From an uncultured Lachnospiraceae bacterium (GTDB lineage: Bacteria > Bacillota > Clostridia > Lachnospirales > Lachnospiraceae), in NCBI GenBank assembly GCA_905236925.1, contig CAJOQS010000311.1, positions 1 through 5,407 of the forward strand: a stretch of 5,407 nucleotides of DNA. Direction: 5' to 3'. The position numbers and the translations under genes are program-made. Shown piece by piece: positions 1 through 4,566 of this stretch (its first letter is position 1; each line of letters opens with the position of its first letter). The notes below the pieces were generated by a model. The model had not been told where the DNA came from. It worked only from the letters and a program-made list of their open reading frames with translations, and ran no database searches.

Positions 1-734
1 GGATGCTTCGGTGATCCGAGGACATCCTGCGCCGGACCGCTCTCGCACATCCTGCCGCGGCAGAGTACCGTGATCCTTCCGCAGAGCGATGCCACCGAGA
101 TATCATGTGTTATGACAAGTATCGCAGCCCGGTCGAACATGCTGTCAAGAAGCGAGAAAAACTTCTCGGTCAGCTTCCTGTCAAGACCGTTCGTCGGCTC
201 GTCGGCCAGTATCAGACGCGCCTTTGAGCACGCCGCAAGTGCGATGGCAACCCTTTGCGCCATCCCTCCGGACAACTCGAAAGGGTACATTCCCGCAACC
301 CGCTCAGGTTCTTCAAACCCTGCTGCCTCAAGCAGCTCCCGGATCCTCTCGCGGCATTGAGAGAGCGGAACTCCGTTTTTCCTAAGTCCGTCTCTTATCT
401 GAGCCCCCACCTTACGGGAGGGGTTCAGAAACTCAGCTCCGTTTTGCGGAATATATACGATCCCGCTTCCCTTGAGCCTGTTCATTGCCCGGCCCTTAGG
501 AAGGTCTTCACCGCAGAAGCGTATCCTTTCTCCGTCGGATCTGACATTTTCCGGAAGCAGACGCATTATCTGCAGTGCGGTCATCGTTTTTCCCGACCCT
601 GTCTCACCGATGAGCGCGTGCTTTTCCCCGGCGCACAGAGACAGCTCCACATCCTGTACGAGCGTTTTTTTTCCGCGCTCCAGCAATGCGGTGATTTTCC
701 CCGTATTCAGTTCAAGGATCGGTTCACGTTCCAT
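1..734 (-). CDS. ABC transporter ATP-binding protein, peptide/nickel (DppD/NikD) type, partial
   Basis: This is the ATPase subunit of an importer of the oligopeptide/nickel family and would power uptake from the cytoplasmic face of the membrane. I translated the minus strand: 244 residues are visible and the frame runs off position 1. Motifs in order are Walker A GETGSGKT (residues 43-50), Q-loop glutamine Q97 in a PQNGAEFLNP context, signature LSGGMAQR (154-161), Walker B LILADEP with catalytic E179, D-loop NGLD (182-185) and switch histidine H210 in ITHD. All catalytic residues are present. The "LNP...VG.QI" stretch after the Q-loop is typical of DppD/NikD/OppD ATPases. Family members usually run about 250-330 residues, so mainly the C-terminal tail is missing. 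The ATG at 734 is chosen because TCTGGAG lies 8 bases upstream; this start overlaps the methyltransferase end by 28 bases, implying translational coupling. The substrate cannot be told from the ATPase; peptide, nickel or a metal chelate are possible. Confidence 0.93.
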   Translation of the reverse strand, partial: MEREPILELNTGKITALLERGKKTLVQDVELSLCAGEKHALIGETGSGKTMTALQIMRLLPENVRSDGERIRFCGEDLPKGRAMNRLKGSGIVYIPQNGAEFLNPSRKVGAQIRDGLRKNGVPLSQCRERIRELLEAAGFEEPERVAGMYPFELSGGMAQRVAIALAACSKARLILADEPTNGLDRKLTEKFFSLLDSMFDRAAILVITHDISVASLCGRITVLCRGRMCESGPAQDVLGSPKH

Positions 735-1549
735 GTCAGCAGCTCCAGATGCATTTCGGTCTCATCATGCAGAACTCCGTTGTCACCGTTCTGCTCCACA
801 TACCTTTCCAGGTAATCCTCCGCCTCGTTTTCGGGCATTTCAAATATAGAAAAATATATCTTATACTGCTCGATAAACTTTTCCGCCGGAACATCATAAA
901 AAAAATGTGTCGTTTTATCTATCGTCTCGACGCTTCTTCCCATCGCAGTCAGAATCCCGCGGTATGTGTCGGCATCCGTGACCATTCCCTTCGGATGCAG
1001 TCCGAGCTCGGCCATCATTGCCTTGCGGTGCCTGTCAAAGCTGCCCTTCCTGACGGTCAGGATACAGCAGGTGCGCCCGGTTGCGGCCTCCATCTTCAGT
1101 ATTTCCTCTACATTGCAGATGGCGGGACACATCGAGGTAAAGCTTACATCAAACCTTTCTGCGGGTTCATAGTGCTCCCACATCGCGTTTACAAGGCTGA
1201 TATTGCCGATCCCGGCTGTTCCGGCACGCCTCGACATAACGTCAAGGGCCGTCGGATTCATTTCCAGAGCGGTAACATGGCTGCATTTCTTTGCCAGCCT
1301 CAACGTATGATCTCCGCATCCGGATCCGATGTCCAGCAGGGTGTCTCCTGTTTTAAGGATACCGCGCTCCGTAATCTCGCCGATGAACCTGCTCGGGTCC
1401 GCATCAGCGTCAAAGACTGAATTCCCGTTCTTTGCCGCATGATACGAATAATAGGGCATCCATTTCTTTGCACGCTCCACGCGCTCCATAACGGAACCGT
1501 AGCAACCGTTCCTCTCCCATTCCCGTTCAAGTTCAGCAAGACTGTTCAT
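707..1549 (-). CDS. Class I SAM-dependent methyltransferase
   Basis: This is a 280-aa cytosolic protein with a Rossmann-type SAM-binding domain in the middle. Motif I is LLDIGSGCGD (residues 71-80). The acidic residue expected to hold the SAM ribose is E96 in VTALEMNP. Motif II/III-like segments follow (NAMWEHY 121-127, RFDVSFTSM 132-140). The first 60 residues and the last 100 are probably substrate-recognition parts and I do not recognise them. The ATG at 1549 has GGAG 7 bases upstream. The gene is first in an operon with a peptide/nickel-type ABC ATPase, behind a structured leader RNA with a terminator. The methyl acceptor is unknown. The pairing suggests, without proving, that the enzyme modifies or makes something handled by the transporter, for example a metal-binding small molecule. 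A corrinoid- or quinone-type methyltransferase cannot be excluded from sequence alone. Confidence is high for the fold and low for the role. Confidence 0.88.
   Translation of the reverse strand: MNSLAELEREWERNGCYGSVMERVERAKKWMPYYSYHAAKNGNSVFDADADPSRFIGEITERGILKTGDTLLDIGSGCGDHTLRLAKKCSHVTALEMNPTALDVMSRRAGTAGIGNISLVNAMWEHYEPAERFDVSFTSMCPAICNVEEILKMEAATGRTCCILTVRKGSFDRHRKAMMAELGLHPKGMVTDADTYRGILTAMGRSVETIDKTTHFFYDVPAEKFIEQYKIYFSIFEMPENEAEDYLERYVEQNGDNGVLHDETEMHLELLTWNVNRSLN
743..749 (-). promoter_or_regulatory. Ribosome-binding site of the ABC ATPase gene
   Basis: On the minus strand TCTGGAG lies 8 bases before the ATG at 734, inside the end of the methyltransferase gene. It decides the start of the ATPase and explains the 28-base overlap of the two genes. 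Confidence 0.7.
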
Positions 1550-1556
1550 GGCATAT

Positions 1557-1560
1557 CTCC
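1557..1560 (-). promoter_or_regulatory. Ribosome-binding site of the methyltransferase gene
   Basis: GGAG on the minus strand ends 7 bases before the ATG at 1549. It follows the U-run of the leader terminator by only three bases, so the terminator structure directly controls whether this site is transcribed and may also affect access to it. Confidence 0.75.
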
Positions 1561-1563
1561 AAT

Positions 1564-1600
1564 AAAAAAAGTATACGACTCCCCTGGGAAAGTCCTATAC
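1564..1600 (-). terminator. Intrinsic terminator in the leader of the methyltransferase operon
   Basis: On the minus strand the RNA reads as a hairpin with outer stem GUAUA/UAUAC (1600-1596 with 1575-1571). A G-G mismatch follows, then GACU/AGUC (1594-1591 with 1580-1577) and probable U-G and C-G inner pairs, and seven Us come directly after the stem (1570-1564). It lies between the promoter and the first gene of its operon, so it can only serve as an attenuator or conditional terminator for that operon. Confidence 0.7.
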
Positions 1601-1642
1601 CTTCGTGGCATTATGATTATACTTTTTTCCCTGATGCTTCAG

Positions 1643-1675
1643 CATCTTCAGTCGGCTTCGTGCCGACCGAAGATG
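1643..1675 (-). repeat. Long inverted repeat: first leader hairpin, ACGAA loop
   Basis: The arms are CATCTTC-G-GTCGGC and GCCGAC-T-GAAGATG around the loop ACGAA, read on the minus strand. This is 14 pairs, all canonical except one G-U. The predicted transcription start near 1670 falls within the 5' arm, so the mRNA would begin almost at the base of this stem; about 9 pairs (up to 11 if initiation is slightly earlier) would be transcribed. There is no U-run after it, so it is not a terminator. Confidence 0.7.
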
Positions 1676-1676
1676 A

Positions 1677-1705
1677 ATTATACCATATATCGATATATAT
1701 GTGAA
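1677..1705 (-). promoter_or_regulatory. Sigma-A-type promoter of the methyltransferase-ABC operon
   Basis: On the minus strand the -35 box TTCACA (1705-1700) and a perfect -10 box TATAAT (1682-1677) are separated by exactly 17 bases. Transcription would start near 1670, immediately before the structured leader. The spacer contains a perfect 14-bp palindrome. Confidence 0.75.
1685..1698. promoter_or_regulatory. 14-bp palindrome in the promoter spacer, possible operator
   Basis: ATATATCGATATAT is a perfect palindrome lying wholly between the -35 and -10 boxes of the methyltransferase promoter. A repressor bound there would block RNA polymerase. The sequence is simple alternating AT around CG, so chance or a DNA-melting role is also possible. 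Confidence 0.3.
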
Positions 1706-1823
1706 GTATTTATTTTGAGATTGCATATTTAGCAAAGAAATTAGTTAAGTGAATATACACACAGCATGGTGTCAGTGTGAATTTTTACTCAAATATCATC
1801 TATATGCTCTAAACGCATCGAAA

Positions 1824-1982
1824 ATGATGTATAATCTTCCGTGGAATATGGGTTATATTAAGGAATCTTTGCCCCCCAGCAAAGAGACCATTGAAGCCAT
1901 GATTGAAGCAGAGCACATTTCCAGTGATCGCAAGGCGAATGCATATTCTGTAGCCAACGCATTTAATGAGTTGGATAAATAA
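1824..1982 (+). pseudogene. Remnant of a RelB/DinJ-family antitoxin gene (3' part)
   Basis: The last 35 or so residues, from SLPPSKETIEAMIEAEHI to ANAFNELDK, read like the C-terminal tail of RelB/DinJ antitoxins. In those proteins a segment such as "P..ETI.A..EA" leads to a short helix that wraps the toxin. The N-terminal ribbon-helix-helix DNA-binding half, normally about 45-50 residues, is absent in every upstream frame I checked by eye. Two ATGs (1824 and 1827) could start a 52- or 53-aa product, but neither has a clear ribosome-binding site. No RelE/YafQ-like toxin follows; the next gene is abiEi. I read this as a 5'-truncated relic. A translated orphan antitoxin tail that still neutralises a toxin elsewhere is the alternative. 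Confidence 0.5.
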
Positions 1983-2005
1983 GCTTGACCAGGCCACGTT
2001 TTCTC

Positions 2006-2033
2006 TTGCTTTTTGTTGGATTTATGGTATGAT
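2006..2033 (+). promoter_or_regulatory. Promoter of the abiE operon
   Basis: The -35 box TTGCTT (2006-2011) and -10 box TATGAT (2028-2033) are separated by 16 bases. The predicted start near 2039-2041 falls at the left edge of a 16-bp inverted repeat, which fits a repressible toxin-antitoxin promoter. Confidence 0.6.
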
Positions 2034-2036
2034 TTT

Positions 2037-2077
2037 AGTAAACATACACACAGTGATGTTGTGTGTGTATGTTTACT
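2037..2077. promoter_or_regulatory. Perfect 16-bp inverted repeat, likely AbiEi operator
   Basis: The left arm AGTAAACATACACACA (2037-2052) and right arm TGTGTGTATGTTTACT (2062-2077) are exact reverse complements around a 9-base spacer. The element lies between the -10 box and the ribosome-binding site of abiEi. AbiEi antitoxins are known to repress their own operon by binding inverted repeats in the promoter region, so this is the natural target. As RNA, the same repeat would make a very stable hairpin at the 5' end of the mRNA. Confidence 0.7.
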
Positions 2078-2084
2078 TGAATTC

Positions 2085-2090
2085 GGAGGT
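2085..2090 (+). promoter_or_regulatory. Ribosome-binding site of abiEi
   Basis: GGAGGT lies 6 bases before the ATG at 2097. It rules out the longer in-frame reading from a TTG at 2013, whose extra residues would be encoded by the inverted repeat. Confidence 0.85.
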
Positions 2091-2096
2091 GACACC

Positions 2097-2639
2097 ATGC
2101 TTTTATCTTATCAGGAATGCATCGACAAATATGGTAACGATTACCAGATAAAAAAAGAGCTCAACAACGGGAACCTCTATATGAAAGAAAAAGGCATATA
2201 CTCCACTCAGCGCAACACTTCTGAAATAGATGTTATCCAGCAGAAATATCCTCATTCGGTATTTACTGGGAAGAGCGCTTTCTATTATCATTCACTCACA
2301 GACGAAGTACCGGATCGCTATTATCTTGCCACAAGGCGCACAAACTCAAGAATTAATGATCCACGAGTCAAACAGGCTTTCCTTCGGGACGATCTGTTCG
2401 ATGCCGGCATCACGGATATTCAATACAATAATTCCACAATACGATTATACAACAGAGAACGCATGTTGATAGAACTCATGCGATTCAAGCCCACAATTCC
2501 GCTTGATTACTACAAGGAAATCATTAACAATTATCGACATATATCATTTGAACTAGATTATGGAATAGTAGAGGATTATGCTTCCCTTTTTAAAAGTGGA
2601 TCAAGGTTTATGAATATGATACAAATGGAGGTACTCTGA
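2097..2639 (+). CDS. abiEi: Type IV toxin-antitoxin AbiEi antitoxin / transcriptional regulator
   Basis: This is a 180-aa cytosolic protein. AbiEi proteins pair an N-terminal winged-helix region, which represses the operon, with a C-terminal antitoxin domain that counters AbiEii without forming a stable complex with it. Here the N-terminal helical segment (residues 4-36, ending GNLYMKEKGIYS) matches the short helix-then-beta-wing form seen in Firmicute members. The block TGKSAFYYHSLTDEVPDRYYLATRR (57-81) is the conserved core of the C-terminal domain. The remainder (from R87, with NRERMLIELMRF 119-130) has the usual helical pattern. The start is set by GGAGGT 6 bases upstream. The stop overlaps the abiEii start by one base (TGATG), so the two are co-translated in the order antitoxin then toxin. 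Regulation is probably by binding of AbiEi to the inverted repeat at 2037-2077. Family assignment rests mainly on the C-terminal block and on the partner gene. Confidence 0.85.
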   Translation: MLLSYQECIDKYGNDYQIKKELNNGNLYMKEKGIYSTQRNTSEIDVIQQKYPHSVFTGKSAFYYHSLTDEVPDRYYLATRRTNSRINDPRVKQAFLRDDLFDAGITDIQYNNSTIRLYNRERMLIELMRFKPTIPLDYYKEIINNYRHISFELDYGIVEDYASLFKSGSRFMNMIQMEVL

Positions 2640-3445
2640 TGAACTTGTACGAAGAAATAGAAAAGATCAAAGAAACCGGTTACAGTGAGCAAGACGCCCA
2701 ATCAAAGCTCGGTCAGGATATCATTCTGAAAGCCATAGCTGATAGCGGCATGGCTCAAAATGCCACAATAAAGGGCGGCGTAGTCATGAGAAGCATTTCC
2801 GGTAATACCAGACGTGCAACTCAGGATCTCGACCTTGATTTCATAAGATACTCAATATCCGATAATTCCATACGTCTATTTGTCAAAAAGCTAAACTGCA
2901 TTGATGGAATATCTATAAAAATACAGGGAAAAATCGTTGAACTCAAGCATCAGGACTATAAGGGCAAACGTTTATTCATCTCCCTCACTGATAAAGAAGG
3001 AACCGTTATTTCCCTCAAACTTGATATCGGCGTACATAACGATCTTTCTATAGAGCAGAACGAATACGCCTTTGATGTCGGTTTTCAAGCAGATGCTGTT
3101 AGTCTCCTCATAAACTCTCCCGCACAGATGATCACAGAAAAGCTCAAATCCATGATCAGATTCGGAGTACGTAATACCAGATATAAGGATGTATTCGATA
3201 TATGCTATTTAAGCGAGACGGTTAATATTGATCAGTTAAAGGATTGCATCCGCAAGTATATCTTTAATGACACGACACTGCAGAATGTATCGAACATGAA
3301 AACCATCGTCTCAAGAATGGAGCGAATGTTCAATGATCCCAGCTATTTAAAGGAATTATACCGATCCGGTAAAAACTGGCTTGACATATCCGATGATGAA
3401 GCATTGGAAAAAGATCTCACTTTCATAAAAAGTATTACTTTTTAA
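2639..3445 (+). CDS. abiEii: Type IV toxin AbiEii, nucleotidyltransferase family
   Basis: This 268-aa cytosolic protein belongs to the AbiEii/AbiGii toxin family (DNA polymerase beta-like nucleotidyltransferase fold). These toxins act on NTPs and cause reversible growth arrest; the related mycobacterial MenT enzymes add nucleotides to tRNA ends. Visible motifs are KGG at 45-47 followed by T61, D63 and D65 (the metal-binding DxD of motif I, here in TQDLDLDF), a later acidic strand LKLDIG (127-131, D129), and the family hallmark EKLKSM...RNTRYKDVFDI with E167, K168, R178, R181, K183, D184 and D187. All key residues are present, so an active toxin is expected. Length is slightly below the usual 280-300. 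It starts on the ATG overlapping the abiEi stop by one base; GGAGGT a few bases upstream (about 2626-2631) serves as its ribosome-binding site. It is the only toxin gene in the window and is complete. Confidence 0.92.
   Translation: MNLYEEIEKIKETGYSEQDAQSKLGQDIILKAIADSGMAQNATIKGGVVMRSISGNTRRATQDLDLDFIRYSISDNSIRLFVKKLNCIDGISIKIQGKIVELKHQDYKGKRLFISLTDKEGTVISLKLDIGVHNDLSIEQNEYAFDVGFQADAVSLLINSPAQMITEKLKSMIRFGVRNTRYKDVFDICYLSETVNIDQLKDCIRKYIFNDTTLQNVSNMKTIVSRMERMFNDPSYLKELYRSGKNWLDISDDEALEKDLTFIKSITF
3427..3443 (+). terminator. Weak A/T hairpin at the end of abiEii
   Basis: AAAAAGT-ATT-ACTTTTT forms a 7-bp stem with a 3-base loop spanning the last codons of abiEii. The second arm doubles as a T-run, and the form is symmetric, so it could act on both strands between the convergent operons. 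With one G-C pair and no separate U-run it is a poor terminator. Confidence 0.25.
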
Positions 3446-3606
3446 GGCCTTTTGCAAGGATCATCGTGAATTGCATTTGGAACCGGACTAGCTCCTTGTT
3501 TATTACATTTCCGAAGACGTTCTGATCCTCTCACTGGTTCGAACTGGGACTCACAGTGATATATTCTAATCCGGGTAAAAAACCGAGCGAAAAATGATCA
3601 AGGGGC
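3446..3606. other. Intergenic gap between convergent operons
   Basis: This 161-base stretch separates the 3' ends of abiEii and the minus-strand gene. It contains a 6-bp inverted repeat TCACTG/CAGTGA (3531-3536 and 3554-3559) around GGTTCGAAC and an A-rich run at 3576-3582. I see no gene, no complete tRNA and no convincing terminator on either strand. Confidence 0.6.
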
Positions 3607-4563
3607 TTATGCAAAAAACTCATCAACCTGTTCCGTCGTCTTCAATATCTCTTCTTCATTAACTCCAACACTTCTCGCCAATTCTACAGACACCCTAAAC
3701 CGCTTCATGACATCCGGAACAAAAGCATCATTTATGAGCGCTTCAAACTCTTTTTCTCTGTCGCGAAGCAGAGCATTGAACACATCCAGTTTTTCTTGCA
3801 ATTCGGCATCTACTTGTTTTTGGTGCTGAATGTATAGTTCAAGAATTTCCTGTTCCTTCTTGTAGAGCGTATAGCGACCGTATTCAAAGGCAAGCATTGC
3901 CACACTCTGGATGAACTCACTCGCTTCTTCTCCGACGGCAAAGGATGAATACGCCGCTAAAAGCTTGATCATTGCCTCAAGTAATAACCATAAACATTTT
4001 TCGGTATAATCAACCTCAGTAATCTTATCGTTGATTAACTCTTTCTCAAGTTTTCTTACCTGAGTTGCCAAACTCCTGATAGCCTCACACTTTTCCAAGA
4101 ATGTGTCATTCTTTTCCTCGGAATCGCCTTTGTTCGGTTCGGGTTGTTCTTCCTTTTCCGATGATTTATTTCTCTGTTTTTGTATATACTTATACTTCTT
4201 TTCTATAACATTTACTGATATATCTACATAATCCGCGTAAGCCGTAAAAACAATAACACTCCACTGTCTGCCATCTGTAAGTATCGCAAAATCAGCGACA
4301 TTCGAAGCAATCTCTTCCCAGTCCTTTTTCGTAAACTGCTTTATAGACTTTCCACCTGCAATTTTATTGATCACAGCAAACGCAAGCGCAGTTCCTATTC
4401 GCATTGTCTTCAGTTGCTCAGGACTGTCATCGCTTACATAGGCATATGCCACATCTTGGGCCTTCTCCATTGCAGCTCGCGCATTTTGCAGAAGTCCTCC
4501 GGCTTTTGTACTTTCAAGATACTCGATTGTAATATCTTTAACCATCGTTTTGGCATCCATCAT
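3607..4563 (-). CDS. Conserved-looking helical protein of unknown function, partner of the upstream membrane protein
   Basis: I do not recognise this 318-aa protein. It has no signal peptide and no convincing membrane span. Residues 8-118 form an N-terminal part with moderately hydrophobic helices (RIGTALAFAVINKIAGG 55-71, QWSVIVFTAYADYVDISVNV 100-119). A highly charged Lys/Glu-rich linker follows (121-155). A C-terminal helical domain (156-318) has an amphipathic stretch LWLLLEAMIKLLAAYSSFAV (191-210) and likely coiled coil (about 235-280, KKEQEILELYIQHQKQVDAELQ and onward). The layout suggests two helical domains joined by a flexible hinge, suited to protein-protein contact. It begins 3 bases after the stop of the upstream gene, with GGAG 8 bases before the ATG at 4563, so the two are one operon. 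Its likely partner is the Gly/Ala-rich protein. No enzyme motif such as Walker, DxD or HKD is visible. Function is unassigned. Confidence 0.75.
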   Translation of the reverse strand: MMDAKTMVKDITIEYLESTKAGGLLQNARAAMEKAQDVAYAYVSDDSPEQLKTMRIGTALAFAVINKIAGGKSIKQFTKKDWEEIASNVADFAILTDGRQWSVIVFTAYADYVDISVNVIEKKYKYIQKQRNKSSEKEEQPEPNKGDSEEKNDTFLEKCEAIRSLATQVRKLEKELINDKITEVDYTEKCLWLLLEAMIKLLAAYSSFAVGEEASEFIQSVAMLAFEYGRYTLYKKEQEILELYIQHQKQVDAELQEKLDVFNALLRDREKEFEALINDAFVPDVMKRFRVSVELARSVGVNEEEILKTTEQVDEFFA

Positions 4564-4566
4564 ACT

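Larger units (their letters stand above)
1550..1670 (-). ncRNA. Structured 5' leader, candidate riboswitch or attenuator
   Basis: The predicted transcript starts near 1670 and reaches the ATG at 1549, giving about 120 nt of leader. In 5'-3' order it holds a long hairpin (1675-1643, loop ACGAA), a possible small hairpin GATGC-TGAA-GCATC (1646-1633) overlapping its 3' arm, a hairpin AUGCC-ACGAA-GGUAU (1611-1597), and the terminator (1600-1564). AAAAAAGUAUA (1628-1618) can pair over 11 bp with UAUACUUUUUU (1575-1565). That would enclose the second ACGAA hairpin and the GACU/AGUC hairpin as a three-way junction and compete with the outer stem of the terminator. Both ACGAA hairpins contain a G-U pair on the minus strand that would be an A-C mismatch on the plus strand, so the structure is better as minus-strand RNA. 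I do not recognise a named riboswitch class. Confidence 0.55.

Noticed and set aside
70..1420. Long plus-strand open frames opposite the ABC ATPase and methyltransferase
   Set aside because: They mirror GC-rich coding sequence on the minus strand, have no recognisable domains or ribosome-binding sites, and overlap two well-supported genes completely.
1597..1675. Identification of the leader as a mini-ykkC (guanidine-II) riboswitch
   Set aside because: The loops are five bases (ACGAA), not the ACGR tetraloop. The hairpin spacing and intervening structures differ, and the downstream genes are not typical guanidine exporters or carboxylases. Kept only as a resemblance.
2013..2096. N-terminal extension of AbiEi from a TTG at 2013
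   Set aside because: The start overlaps the promoter and the inverted repeat, lacks a ribosome-binding site, and GGAGGT sits correctly before the ATG at 2097.
3531..3559. GGTTCGAAC resembling a tRNA T-arm, possibly a tRNA fragment or attachment site
   Set aside because: The bases on either side do not form the 5-bp T-stem, and there is no acceptor, anticodon or D-arm nearby on either strand. There is also no direct repeat of it or integrase gene in the window.
3576..3597. A-rich stretch as a terminator for the minus-strand operon
   Set aside because: Only a 3-bp stem (GGT/ACC) can be drawn beside the run, too weak for an intrinsic terminator.
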